This document shows positions 17,092 to 26,463 of a stretch of DNA of 64,000 bases, one piece after another. The stretch lies in NCBI RefSeq assembly GCF_036997615.1, contig NZ_JAWLQA010000004.1; one strand, 5' to 3'. Under the pieces are notes generated by a model, which did not search any database, was not told where the DNA came from, and saw nothing but the letters and a program-made list of their open reading frames with translations. The translations under genes and the position numbers were made by a program. Source of the stretch: Brachyspira sp949287565 (lineage in GTDB: Bacteria > Spirochaetota > Brachyspiria > Brachyspirales > Brachyspiraceae). How positions within the stretch are numbered: position 1 is the first letter of the stretch; every line of letters starts with the position of its first letter.

Positions 17092-18699
17092 ATGAAAAGA
17101 ATATTGATTGTTTTTTTGATGATGTTTTTGGTTATAATATCATGCACTAAAAAATCAGAAACAAATACTGAATCAGTTCCATCTATATCAATAAATTTGG
17201 GACCTGAACCTAAGACTATGGATCCTACATTAAATTCTATCAATGTTGTATCGTCTTATATACTTCATGCTTTTGAAGGCTTAACAAAGATAGATTCAAA
17301 TAATAATGTAAGACCTGGTATGGCTGAAACTTGGGAAATATCAGATGATGGTTTGGTATATACATTTCATATAAGAAATAATGCAAAGTGGTCTGACGGT
17401 AAACCTGTAACAGCTCATGATTTCGAGTATTCTTGGAAAAGGGCAGTTGATCCTAATACTGCAGCTGAATATTCATATATGATGGAAATAGTAAAAAATG
17501 CTAAAGAGATTAATGCTGGAAATATGGATTATAATAGTTTAGGAGTAAGAGCTATTGATGATTATACATTTGAAGTACAGCTTGAAAATCCAGCTATTTA
17601 TTTTATTGACTTTATAGCTTCTACAGTAGTGTTTATGCCTGTTAGAAAAGATATTATAGAAAAATATGGAGATAAATGGACTTTAACTCCTGAAACATAT
17701 ATAGGAAACGGTCCTTATAAAATGAAAGAAAGGGTAATAGATGAGAAAATAGTTTTTGATATCAATACTAATTATTATGATGCTGATAAACAGGTGGCTA
17801 AACAGATTAATTTTGTACTTATGAGTGATCCTAATACTGCTATTGCCGGTATAAGAGGCGGTACAATAGATTTTTCTGCATTAGAGCCTCCTTCTGCTGA
17901 AATAGAAAAATTGAATAATGAAGGTTATATAGTGGCAAATAATGCTATAGGTACTTATTATATAGAATTAAATATTACTAATAAGGCTTTTGAAGATAAA
18001 AGAGTAAGACAGGCTTTATCTCTTGCAATAGACAGAAACTATTTAGTAAAAAATGTCACTAAAGGCGGACAGGTTCCTGCAGGAGCTTTTGTTCCTACTG
18101 AAGTAAGAGGATTAAACAGCACTTTTAGAAAAGAAAATAAAGAATATATAAATGTTAATGATTATGAGAATAATGTAAAAAAAGCAAAAGCATTAATGGC
18201 TGAGGCAGGCTATCCTGACGGTGCAAATTATCCTGTAATAGAATTAAAAGTTTCTCCGGGTATTTATGTACTAGTTGGAGAGGCTTTGCAGCAGATGTGG
18301 AAAGAGAATTTAAATGTTAATGTATCTTTAGTACAGGAAGAGTTTCCTATAACACTTCAAACTTTAGTAGAAAAAGATTATCAAATGGCTAGAATGGGTT
18401 GGACTGGAGATTATAATGATCCTATGACTATGCTTGATGTTATGACAAGCGGCGGCGGAGTAAATCATACAGGATTTGCTAATAAAGAATATGATGATAA
18501 TTTATTAACAGCAAAACAAACTGAAGATAATAATATAAGAATGGATGCTATGGCTAAAGCTGAAAATATACTTATGGAAGAAATGCCTATTATACCTTTA
18601 TATTATAGAGCAGATTCTTTTATGAAAAATCCTAAATTGCAGGGTGTGGTATTAAATCCTTTGGGAAGACATAAATTTAATTATTCGTATATTAAATAA
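17092..18699 (+). CDS. Oligopeptide ABC transporter substrate-binding lipoprotein (OppA-like), copy 1
   Basis: 535 residues. Lipoprotein signal with lipobox VIISC. The mature part is a family 5 solute-binding protein: INLGPEPKTMDPTLNS near the N terminus, YTFHIRNNAKWSDGKPVTAHDF, VRQALSLAIDRNYLV, and a C-terminal PIIPLYYRADSFM. It binds peptides in the periplasm for an Opp-type importer. No permease or ATPase gene is nearby, so it must use a transporter encoded elsewhere. A close paralogue starts 21 bp downstream and a third lies at 20500. Ribosome site AAGGGC. Peptide specificity cannot be told. Confidence 0.93.
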   Translation: MKRILIVFLMMFLVIISCTKKSETNTESVPSISINLGPEPKTMDPTLNSINVVSSYILHAFEGLTKIDSNNNVRPGMAETWEISDDGLVYTFHIRNNAKWSDGKPVTAHDFEYSWKRAVDPNTAAEYSYMMEIVKNAKEINAGNMDYNSLGVRAIDDYTFEVQLENPAIYFIDFIASTVVFMPVRKDIIEKYGDKWTLTPETYIGNGPYKMKERVIDEKIVFDINTNYYDADKQVAKQINFVLMSDPNTAIAGIRGGTIDFSALEPPSAEIEKLNNEGYIVANNAIGTYYIELNITNKAFEDKRVRQALSLAIDRNYLVKNVTKGGQVPAGAFVPTEVRGLNSTFRKENKEYINVNDYENNVKKAKALMAEAGYPDGANYPVIELKVSPGIYVLVGEALQQMWKENLNVNVSLVQEEFPITLQTLVEKDYQMARMGWTGDYNDPMTMLDVMTSGGGVNHTGFANKEYDDNLLTAKQTEDNNIRMDAMAKAENILMEEMPIIPLYYRADSFMKNPKLQGVVLNPLGRHKFNYSYIK

Positions 18700-18720
18700 T
18701 AAAATGTTAGGAGAAAAAAT

Positions 18721-20319
18721 ATGAAAAAAATAATTACTTTATTTTTAATGGCGGCTTCATTATTTGTTCTGTCATGCGGTGGCAGCGGAGGAAATAATAA
18801 TGATACCATAGTAATTAATATGGGGGCAGAACCTAGAACTATAGATCCTAGTTTAAATAGCTTGAACGTTGTTTCAGCTATGCTATATCATCCATTTGAA
18901 AGTTTAACAAAAATAGGAGCTGACGGAAAACTTACAGGCGGTATGGCAGAAAGCTGGGATATATCAGAGGACGGAAAAACATATACTTTTCATATAAGAA
19001 CTAATGCTTTATGGTCTGATGGTAAACCTGTAACAGCATATGATTTTGAATATGCATGGAAAAGAGTTGTTAATCCTGATGTTGCTGCACAGTATGCTTC
19101 TTTATTAGAAATAATAAAAAATGCTAAAGAGATTAATGCCGGTAATATGGATTATAATGAACTTGGTGTAAAAGCTATAGATGATCATACTTTTCAAGTT
19201 GAGCTTGTTGATCCTGCTGCTTACTTCTTGGAGTTTATGACTACAGTTTCAGTTTTTGCACCTGTAAGAAAGGATATTATAGAACAGTATGGAGATGATT
19301 GGACTTTATCTCCTGAAACTTATATTTGTAATGGTCCTTATCAAATGACTGAAAGAGTAATGGATGAGTACATTACTTTTGAAGCTAGAACTAATTATTA
19401 TAATGATGAAACAGTTGCTAAAAAATTAAAATTTATTTCTATGGCTGATCCTAATACAGCTATTGCTGGAATTAGAGGAGGTACTATACATTTTTCAGCA
19501 TTAGAACCTCCTTCTAGTGAAATAGAAAAATTAAAAGCAGAAAATTATATTGCTCTTAAAGACGGAGTAGGTACTTTCTATTTATCTCTTAATATTACAA
19601 ATAATGCTTTGAAAGATAAAAGAGTAAGACAGGCATTATCTTTGGCTATTGATAGAAATTATTTAGTATCTAATGTAACTATGGGAGGACAGGCAGCAGC
19701 TCAAGGTTTTGTTCCTCCTTCTATGGACGGTATTAATGGTACTTATAGAGAAGAAGCAGGAATACTTATAGATACTGATAATTATACAGCAAATGTAGAA
19801 AAAGCTAAGGCTTTAATGGCTGAAGCTGGATATCCTAATGGAGATGGTTTTTCTGTATTAGAAATAAGAGTTTCTCCTGGACTTCATATAATAGTTGCAG
19901 AGGCTATACAGCAGATGTGGAAAGAGAATTTAAATATAGATGTAACATTAAAGAATGATGAATATCCTTTAGTTCTTCAATATTTATTAGAAAGAAACTT
20001 TGATATAGGTTCTATGGCTTGGAATGCAGATTATAGAGATCCTATGACTATGCTTGAGATTATGGTAAAAGGTAATACATTCAATTATGGTTTATATGAT
20101 AACACTGCTTACAACACTTTAGTTAATAATGCCAGAAAAACTGCTGATCCTGCTGTTAGAATGAAATATATGATGGATGCAGAAAAATTATTGATTGATG
20201 ATATGCCTTTTATTCCGCTTTATCATAGATCATATACTTTGATGGTTAGTCCTAAATTAAAAAATGTTGTGTACAATGCTTTAGGAAAACATAAATTTAA
20301 TTACTGTTATATAGAATAA
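18721..20319 (+). CDS. Oligopeptide ABC transporter substrate-binding lipoprotein (OppA-like), copy 2
   Basis: 532 residues, lipobox FVLSC followed by GGSGG. Same family 5 architecture as its upstream neighbour, with near-identical blocks (VRQALSLAIDRNYLV, NYNDPMTML-type GDY/ADY loop reading NADYRDPMTMLEIM, LGKHKFNY at the end). TAGGAGA ribosome site. Only 21 bp separate it from copy 1, so the pair is an operon, closed by the terminator at 20352. Differences are concentrated in the ligand-facing lobes, suggesting different peptide preferences, which is inference. Confidence 0.93.
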   Translation: MKKIITLFLMAASLFVLSCGGSGGNNNDTIVINMGAEPRTIDPSLNSLNVVSAMLYHPFESLTKIGADGKLTGGMAESWDISEDGKTYTFHIRTNALWSDGKPVTAYDFEYAWKRVVNPDVAAQYASLLEIIKNAKEINAGNMDYNELGVKAIDDHTFQVELVDPAAYFLEFMTTVSVFAPVRKDIIEQYGDDWTLSPETYICNGPYQMTERVMDEYITFEARTNYYNDETVAKKLKFISMADPNTAIAGIRGGTIHFSALEPPSSEIEKLKAENYIALKDGVGTFYLSLNITNNALKDKRVRQALSLAIDRNYLVSNVTMGGQAAAQGFVPPSMDGINGTYREEAGILIDTDNYTANVEKAKALMAEAGYPNGDGFSVLEIRVSPGLHIIVAEAIQQMWKENLNIDVTLKNDEYPLVLQYLLERNFDIGSMAWNADYRDPMTMLEIMVKGNTFNYGLYDNTAYNTLVNNARKTADPAVRMKYMMDAEKLLIDDMPFIPLYHRSYTLMVSPKLKNVVYNALGKHKFNYCYIE

Positions 20320-20351
20320 TTAATTTAATAATTATAAATATTATTGATTTT

Positions 20352-20382
20352 AAAAGGGGCTTTATTATAAGCCTCTTTTTTA
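20352..20382 (+). terminator. Rho-independent terminator after OppA-like copy 2
   Basis: AAAAGgGGCTT, loop ATTAT, AAGCCtCTTTTTT. Confidence 0.85.
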
Positions 20383-20431
20383 TTGATTTAAATTTTTACA
20401 GTTTTTTATTATTGATAATATAATTTAGTTA

Positions 20432-20459
20432 TTGACAAATATTAATATTAGAGTATAAA
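20432..20459 (+). promoter_or_regulatory. Promoter of OppA-like copy 3
   Basis: TTGACA (20432-20437), 16-nt spacer, TATAAA (20454-20459). Copy 3 thus has its own promoter, unlike copy 2. Confidence 0.65.
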
Positions 20460-20499
20460 TATTGTGTTAACATAATGTTTTAGATATTGGATAATTTTT

Positions 20500-22089
20500 A
20501 TGAGAAAGATAATTTTTTTATTAATAACAGTTTGTTTATTTTTGATGTCATGCGGTAATGATCAGGATGGCGTTGAAACTATAAGAGTAAGTATTGGGGC
20601 AGAACCTCAAAGTATAGATCCTTCATTTTTATCGGCAATAGATAGTATGATTTATGCTGTTCATATATTTGAAGGGCTTACCTCAAAAGATGAGAATGGC
20701 AATATAATAGGAGGCGCTGCTGAAAGCTGGGATATAGCTGAAGACGGACTTAGTATAACATTTCATTTAAGAGAGAATGCTAAATGGTCTGATGGGAAGA
20801 ATGTTGTTGCTGATGAATTTGTATATTCTTTTAGAAGATTAGCAGATCCTAATACAGCATCAGCCTACAGCTTTTTAATAACGCCTATAAAAAATGCTGA
20901 TAAAATTCTTAAAGGAGAACTATCAACAGAAAAACTTGGAGTTGAAGCATTAGATGATAGAACTTTAAAAGTATATTTTGAAACTCCTACCGCTTATTTT
21001 TTGGAATTGGCAGCTATTCCTATATTTTCACCTTTAAGAGAAGAATTCATAAGTGATAATTGGACTTTTTCTACTAATACATACATAGGTAATGGTCCAT
21101 ATAGAATGATAGATAGAAAGCCTGATGAGATAATATCTTTAGAATTGAATACTAATTATTGGAATAAGGATATGATGATAGCTAAGAGAATAGATTTCAT
21201 TATGTTTTCTGATGTATCTACAGCCTATGCAGCTTTAAAGGAAGGTTCTATATTGTATTCATATAAAGTTCCTACTGCCGATATAGATTTACTAAGAAAG
21301 GAAGGTTATTTAGTTACAACACCTTCTTTAGGAACAGCTTATTATGCTTTGAATAATACAAATGAAGTTTTGAAAGATAAAAGAGTAAGAAGAGCATTAG
21401 CTCTTGCTATAGATAGAAACTATATAGTAGAAAATATTACAAAAGGCGGAGAAATACCTGCAGCTGCTTTCATACCTTATGGATTAAAAGATGTAAATGG
21501 TGACTTTAGAGAGAATGGAGGCGGATATTACAGCGTTAAAAAAGAAGATTATAAAGCAAATATTGAAGAAGCCAAAAAACTTTTAGAAGAAGCAGGATAT
21601 ACTAATGGAGCAAATTTTCCAGTATTGGAGTTTAAAACTAATCCTGGTGTAGGAATTACTATAGCAGAGGCAGTGCAGCAGATGTGGAAAGAAAATCTTA
21701 ATATAGATATGACTATTACTCAGGAGGAATGGTCCGTATTTCAAAAGAACAGACAGACAAGAAATTATGTGGTATGCCGAGCTGATTGGATAGGAGATTA
21801 TCTTGATCCTATGACTTTTGCTGATCTTTTTGTTAGTACAAGTGCCGGCAATAGAGTAGGGTATAATGATCCTGAATATGACAGGCTTATATTAGAAGCT
21901 AAAAACACTATTGACAATAAAATAAGAATGGCTAATATGCATAAGGCTGAAGATAAACTTATAGGCGAGGATATGGCTTTTATACCTATTTATCATTATA
22001 CATCTTGTTCTATGCAAAGTCCTAAATTGAAAAATGTTCTAGTTGATACTTTGGAAATAAGAAGATTTTTTTACTCATATTTAGAATAA
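20500..22089 (+). CDS. Oligopeptide ABC transporter substrate-binding lipoprotein (OppA-like), copy 3
   Basis: 529 residues, lipobox FLMSC. Family 5 blocks are present (IGAEPQSIDPSFLS, KWSDGKNVVADEF, VRRALALAIDRNYIV, DWIGDYLDPMTFADLF) but it is more diverged from copies 1 and 2 than they are from each other. It has its own promoter and a weak ribosome site. A hairpin terminator shared with the convergent rhodanese gene follows. Together the three genes suggest expansion of peptide uptake capacity around one shared permease. Confidence 0.92.
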   Translation: MRKIIFLLITVCLFLMSCGNDQDGVETIRVSIGAEPQSIDPSFLSAIDSMIYAVHIFEGLTSKDENGNIIGGAAESWDIAEDGLSITFHLRENAKWSDGKNVVADEFVYSFRRLADPNTASAYSFLITPIKNADKILKGELSTEKLGVEALDDRTLKVYFETPTAYFLELAAIPIFSPLREEFISDNWTFSTNTYIGNGPYRMIDRKPDEIISLELNTNYWNKDMMIAKRIDFIMFSDVSTAYAALKEGSILYSYKVPTADIDLLRKEGYLVTTPSLGTAYYALNNTNEVLKDKRVRRALALAIDRNYIVENITKGGEIPAAAFIPYGLKDVNGDFRENGGGYYSVKKEDYKANIEEAKKLLEEAGYTNGANFPVLEFKTNPGVGITIAEAVQQMWKENLNIDMTITQEEWSVFQKNRQTRNYVVCRADWIGDYLDPMTFADLFVSTSAGNRVGYNDPEYDRLILEAKNTIDNKIRMANMHKAEDKLIGEDMAFIPIYHYTSCSMQSPKLKNVLVDTLEIRRFFYSYLE

Positions 22090-22139
22090 AAATTATATTT
22101 TATACATATTTTTTCGATTATTAAATAGAGCATAATAAT

Positions 22140-22178
22140 AAAAAAGTTAGTATTCTCATTTTTGAATACTAACTTTTA
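22140..22178. terminator. Bidirectional terminator
   Basis: AAAAAGTTAGTATTC (22141-22155), 8-nt loop, GAATACTAACTTTT (22164-22177). It serves the plus-strand OppA-like gene and the minus-strand rhodanese gene. Confidence 0.88.
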
Positions 22179-22203
22179 TTTTATTAATTAATCTATTTAT
22201 TAA

Positions 22204-22524
22204 TTAATTGTTTTTCAAGGCCATTGCTAATTGACTATGTCCGGCATAAATTAGATAATATATTTCTTTAAATCCGTTTCTATCCATATAATGAGCTAAT
22301 GCTTCAGATCTTGCTCCTGTAGCACAATATAGGAGATATTTTTCTGATTTATCTAATCCATTAACTAAATTTTCAGCTTTTGGATCATTTAAATCTATTA
22401 ATATGCTTCCTTCTATTGCCCCTGTCATATTAACTTCCATTTTGCTTCTTACATCTAATAACTTTATATCATTATTGGATTTTATTAAATCAGCAGCCTC
22501 TTGTACATTTAAAGATTTTAACAT
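22204..22524 (-). CDS. Rhodanese-like domain protein
   Basis: 106 residues from the ATG at 22524 (TAGGTG about 8 nt upstream; an in-frame GTG lies three codons earlier but overlaps that site). A single rhodanese domain: IKLLDVRSKMEV at the N-terminal signature, the active-site loop YCATGARSE with the catalytic Cys, and a C-terminal GHSQLAMAL segment resembling the family's terminal GG..W motif. No signal peptide, so cytoplasmic. Stand-alone rhodaneses move sulfur between carriers; the partner is unknown. Confidence 0.9.
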   Translation of the reverse strand: MLKSLNVQEAADLIKSNNDIKLLDVRSKMEVNMTGAIEGSILIDLNDPKAENLVNGLDKSEKYLLYCATGARSEALAHYMDRNGFKEIYYLIYAGHSQLAMALKNN

Positions 22525-22591
22525 TATAAACACCTATTTTTATATATACATACTATAGGTATATATGATAACATAAATATATAAAAAATCA

Positions 22592-22890
22592 ATATATACT
22601 GAAACAAATATATTTTGTAAAAAAATAGTTTTTATTATTTTTGTGGACTAGCCCACGAAGTACAAAGACGTGCCGTCACACACTTATTTTGGACGACGTC
22701 CGCCTTTGGCGAAGGGCTATATTTAAGCTCAAATTAATAGTTTATATTACTTGTAAAACAATTTTAGTATTATTTAGTACTAATTTTATACTTGCACTTT
22801 TTGCAACTTTTTGCGGCGGGAAAAAGTTGAATAAAAAAATGACAAACTCTAAAATTTTTAGTATATACTGAAAATTTTTAACTTTGTTAA
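22592..22890. repeat. MITE-like composite repeat unit (copy 2)
   Basis: ATATATACTGAAA at the left (22592) and, at the right, a near palindrome centred on AGTATATACT (about 22841-22890: GACAAACTctAAAATTTTT and its imperfect complement). Inside are GC-rich blocks (GTGGACTAGCCCACGAAG, GACGACGTCCGCC) and the GCGGCGGG hairpin at 22794-22829. It resembles the units near 2385 and 39493. Confidence 0.6.
22794..22829 (+). repeat. Compensatory hairpin repeat (stem CAACTTTTT)
   Basis: GCACTTTTTG, stem CAACTTTTT (22804-22812), loop GCGGCGGG (22813-22820), AAAAAGTTG (22821-22829). Same loop as 6803 and 32177, with a different stem. Confidence 0.85.
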
Positions 22891-23078
22891 CTATTGCCAT
22901 AGGTGGCTTTCCGCATGGTATTGCAAATCATTATGGATAGATAACTATACCTGCGGATGGTTACTTATTATTCTATAAATATATAGCTTCATATTACATT
23001 TAAACACATATTCTTAAAATATTAAGTTTAGTATATGTTTTTTCATGAATCGTACCGATGAACTACCTCATATTAAAT

Positions 23079-24974
23079 TTACTCAAATCTGCTGAAAGGC
23101 ATATTCTCTATAGCACCTTCTGCACCTATAGTTTCATTTAATTGTCCATTGATAAGGAATATAACATTATCTATGCCTTCAAATTGAGTTGCTGTATATA
23201 CAAACTGATAAATCTGTACCATAGTTCCTTCATTTCCTAAAGGATTGAATTCAAAATTTTCATTGAAGTTTAAATATACTGTATTGTTCTCAATAAATAT
23301 ATCAAGCAGTTCAGTATCTCTAGGTATGCAGCTTATTATATTTCTATTATTTTCTTCGTCAGTAGCCCCAACTAATAATTCTTTTATAGCTTCCTCTACA
23401 GAAGATTTATTATTAAATTTTCTTTCTCTGAATATTAATGTTATGGAGCCTGTTGATTCGCTGTATTCAACTAAATATATTCCTTCATTACTGTTTTCTT
23501 TAAGTTTTCTCTCTTTTAAATCTCTTGTTATATTATTATTAGCTTTTTTGATATTGTAGTTATTAATATCACTTTGAGCTTTTTTAATAATTTCTTTTTT
23601 ATATTCTGCATTATTATTTTTTATTGAGTTATTTTTTATTATATTATTATCAGTTTCTTTTATATTATTTTTTTCCTCTGAAGGTTTATTTATTATTGAA
23701 TTATTATTTTCTTTATTAATATTATTATTTACCTTGCTATCATTGATTATATTATTATTGTTTTCTCTTACAACATTGTTATTTGGATTAACCATGTCAT
23801 TTATTACTCTGTTATAATCAAGATTAGATTTATCCAAAGAATTAGTTATAGTATAAACAGATGTCTTTATTATGTCTTTTCTATTTGCTGCTACATTATT
23901 GTTATTTACTGCTGCATTGTTATTTAAATCTTTTTTAGTATTTTCAGTATTATTGTTTATACTTTCTTTAATATTATTATTTATATTTCTATCATTATTT
24001 GCTGTATTATTATTAGTCTGATTATTATTTATTACTTTTTCTTTATCATCATTATTATTTAAATATTTATCAATATTAAGATTATGATTTGCATTATCTT
24101 TTTTAGTAGTATTTTCTACATAGCTAGTAGGAGGTCTTGTACTGAAAGTAGTAGTTGATGCCGGCTTCATAGTTGTAGTTTCTCTTTTTGTAGTATTATC
24201 TTTTGGTTTTAAGATATCATCAAATATACCTTTTTTAGTTTCAGTATTATTTTGTTTATTAGTGATGATATTTGTTGTTTTAATATCCTGAGTGTTATTA
24301 TTTTGTCTATTTTCAAGTATCATTTGCTCAAGATAATTATATGTTTTTTCTTCTTCAGCATTAGGTGTATTTTCAATATCTGCCACGATAATATTTTCTT
24401 CACTATTATTTGTAATATCATTTTCAGGTATTCTATTTAATGTATTCATCTTATTTGATAATATTACGGATTCATGATTATTTCCGTAATCTACATAACC
24501 GCTGTCATAAAGTATAGAATTACTTACTCCGCTATTATTAAAGAAAGGAAGTAGGGATTCTTTTGTTATTATACTTGAATTTGTAATGTTTTCTGACATA
24601 GTATCCAAAGAAGTTTCTATTTTAGAATTTGTTTCATAAGCCATTACGGATATAGTTTCATTTGTATCAGTTTTTATGAAGAAGTTGAATAATGGTATAT
24701 TACTCAAGAAACTCATTTTATTTTGATCTTCTGTTATTCCATCGCTTTCCAAAACTAAAGCTTCTTTATGATTTATAGAAAAGAAATCTTTTATTGCTAT
24801 ATCTACCATAGGAGAATATTTTTTTACAACAGTAAATATCAAAGCTGCTGCTATTATAAAAGTTACTGAAATTATTATAGGTTTTTTTAAATTTATTTCT
24901 TTGCTTTCATTTCTAATTTGTCTTGTATATGAAATACTTTTAGATTTAGATTTAAGCTGCTCGTATCTTGGCAC
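23079..24974 (-). CDS. Membrane-anchored GerMN-domain protein with Asn-rich linker
   Basis: 631 residues. The start is GTG at 24974, supported by GGAG 8 nt upstream. A basic cytoplasmic N terminus (about 1-32) is followed by one membrane helix (33-50), then a very long low-complexity region rich in Asn, Thr and Lys (about 190-500). The C terminus (about 505-631) is a GerMN domain: GSITLIFRERKF, AIKELLVGATDEE, NTVYLNFNENFEF, GIDNVIFLINGQ. GerMN domains occur in spore germination protein GerM and in lipoproteins of non-sporulating bacteria; function is unsettled. The linker may let the domain reach through the periplasm. AAT/ATT runs could be slippage-prone. Confidence 0.85.
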   Translation of the reverse strand: MPRYEQLKSKSKSISYTRQIRNESKEINLKKPIIISVTFIIAAALIFTVVKKYSPMVDIAIKDFFSINHKEALVLESDGITEDQNKMSFLSNIPLFNFFIKTDTNETISVMAYETNSKIETSLDTMSENITNSSIITKESLLPFFNNSGVSNSILYDSGYVDYGNNHESVILSNKMNTLNRIPENDITNNSEENIIVADIENTPNAEEEKTYNYLEQMILENRQNNNTQDIKTTNIITNKQNNTETKKGIFDDILKPKDNTTKRETTTMKPASTTTFSTRPPTSYVENTTKKDNANHNLNIDKYLNNNDDKEKVINNNQTNNNTANNDRNINNNIKESINNNTENTKKDLNNNAAVNNNNVAANRKDIIKTSVYTITNSLDKSNLDYNRVINDMVNPNNNVVRENNNNIINDSKVNNNINKENNNSIINKPSEEKNNIKETDNNIIKNNSIKNNNAEYKKEIIKKAQSDINNYNIKKANNNITRDLKERKLKENSNEGIYLVEYSESTGSITLIFRERKFNNKSSVEEAIKELLVGATDEENNRNIISCIPRDTELLDIFIENNTVYLNFNENFEFNPLGNEGTMVQIYQFVYTATQFEGIDNVIFLINGQLNETIGAEGAIENMPFSRFE

Positions 24975-25081
24975 TTGTTTACTCCAGAATATTATGTATC
25001 GTTTAAATTATCGATAAAAATAAGAATGCTATTAGAATTTATTTTGTTGGAATATGTATAGAATATATTGATTTTTTTCAT

Positions 25082-25120
25082 AAAAAAACCCTTTTAGAAA
25101 AACTATATTTCTAAAAGGGT
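25082..25120 (-). terminator. Rho-independent terminator for the TPR gene
   Basis: On the minus strand: CCCTTTTAGAAA, short loop, TTCTAAAAGGG, then seven T. Confidence 0.88.
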
Positions 25121-25142
25121 ATTAATTTCTTAATTGATTATT

Positions 25143-26441
25143 TTATTGTAAATGAACAGCGTTACGTGATAAGAAATTTTTTCTGTCATTAGCATATTTA
25201 GCTTTAGAAGAAGTAGGGTATTCAGCTAAATATTGATTATAAGTTTGATAAGCTTTTTCAAAATTTCTTGTATTGTTATCACCTTTTTCATATATTTCAG
25301 CTAGAAGAAGTATAGAATCTCCGCGTTTAGAAAACTTTACATTTTTTTCTAAAGATTTTTCTAACATATCAGCGCCGTCAGATATTCTTCCAAGCTGTTT
25401 TAAACTGTCAGCTATTTCATAAACAGCATTTCCATATAAAGGAGTTTGAGAATAATTGTTCATTACATCATTAAAGTATACAATAGCTTCATCATGTTTA
25501 TTTTCAGCTTTTTTCATAATACCCATAGAATATATAGCTGCTGCTTTTTCATTATTACCAGCATTTTTTAATTTTGAAGCCTCATTGTACATATTAAAAG
25601 CATTGTTATAATCTTTTTTTTGATTATAAATATCTCCTATTCTAAAATGACTGTATACAGAATATTTAGAATTTGGATATGAAGTTATTATATTGCTGTA
25701 AGCATTAACTGCATTGTTATAATCTTTAATATTTTTTAATTCTTCTGCTGAATTAAATAATGCTATGATTTCAGGATTAGTTTCAGTTACTTTAGCAGGT
25801 TTATCAGCTGGCTTTTTAATTATTGAAGTTTGAGCATTATTAGTAGATGCTGTCTGATTAGTTTGATTTGCATCATTAGGAACTACTTCATTTGTATTAA
25901 CCATATTAGTAGCTGTATTATTAGTATCCATCATGTCATTAGTCATAACATCATTAGTCATCATTTCATTAGTAGACATGTTGTTAGTTTCATTATCAGG
26001 ATCTAATATAGCATTAGTTTCCATAGAAGCTATGCCTTGACTATTAGTTACAGTTATAGTATAGAAATATTTTCTTATTATACTTTCTTCATTATCAACT
26101 TGGAAATCAAGTTTTCCTATACCAGCTGTTAATGTTCTGAAAGTAAGGAAAGCATTAGTTTTATCTCTTGTAAATCTTACGAAGTCAAGGTTAGTAGAAT
26201 AGCTTGTTATACGAATATATCTGTCAAAATTAGTAGCATTTAATTTTATTGAGAAAAGAGTATTTTCAGCTAAATCTACAGATTTAATCAAATCATCTTC
26301 TATAGGACCGCTTTTTACACGGGCAGAAGAAGTATTAGTTACTACTTTATCATCCGGTTGTACAGTGATTGTTTCTTGAGCGAATGCAGCATTAATTATA
26401 ATGAACATTGCCATAACAGAAGAACATAAAAAAACACGCAT
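25143..26441 (-). CDS. Secreted tetratricopeptide-repeat protein
   Basis: 432 residues with a signal peptide ending near AFAQ (22). The N-terminal part (23-135) is beta-rich. A Thr/Asn/Met linker with repeated MMTND-type units spans about 140-215. The C-terminal half carries tetratricopeptide repeats (from about 225: AEELKNIKDYNNAVNAYSNI, SHFRIGDIYNQKKDYNNAFN, FEKAYQTYNQYLAEYPTSSK), the CpoB/YbgF-like pattern of periplasmic TPR proteins. TAGGAGA ribosome site. It lies 22 bp behind the 94-residue membrane protein, forming an operon. Probably a periplasmic scaffold; partners unknown. Confidence 0.85.
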   Translation of the reverse strand: MRVFLCSSVMAMFIIINAAFAQETITVQPDDKVVTNTSSARVKSGPIEDDLIKSVDLAENTLFSIKLNATNFDRYIRITSYSTNLDFVRFTRDKTNAFLTFRTLTAGIGKLDFQVDNEESIIRKYFYTITVTNSQGIASMETNAILDPDNETNNMSTNEMMTNDVMTNDMMDTNNTATNMVNTNEVVPNDANQTNQTASTNNAQTSIIKKPADKPAKVTETNPEIIALFNSAEELKNIKDYNNAVNAYSNIITSYPNSKYSVYSHFRIGDIYNQKKDYNNAFNMYNEASKLKNAGNNEKAAAIYSMGIMKKAENKHDEAIVYFNDVMNNYSQTPLYGNAVYEIADSLKQLGRISDGADMLEKSLEKNVKFSKRGDSILLLAEIYEKGDNNTRNFEKAYQTYNQYLAEYPTSSKAKYANDRKNFLSRNAVHLQ

Positions 26442-26463
26442 AATTTTCTCCTAAAAGTTAGTA

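Larger units (their letters stand above)
22525..23078. other. Spacer with a MITE-like repeat unit
   Basis: 554 bp. Most of it is the repeat unit at 22592-22890. 22900-23078 shows no recognised feature. The short open frame across the repeat has no ribosome site and follows repeat sequence. Confidence 0.55.

Noticed and set aside
22641..22871. Open frame of 76 codons on the plus strand
   Set aside because: It covers the MITE-like repeat and hairpin; no ribosome site and no conserved features.
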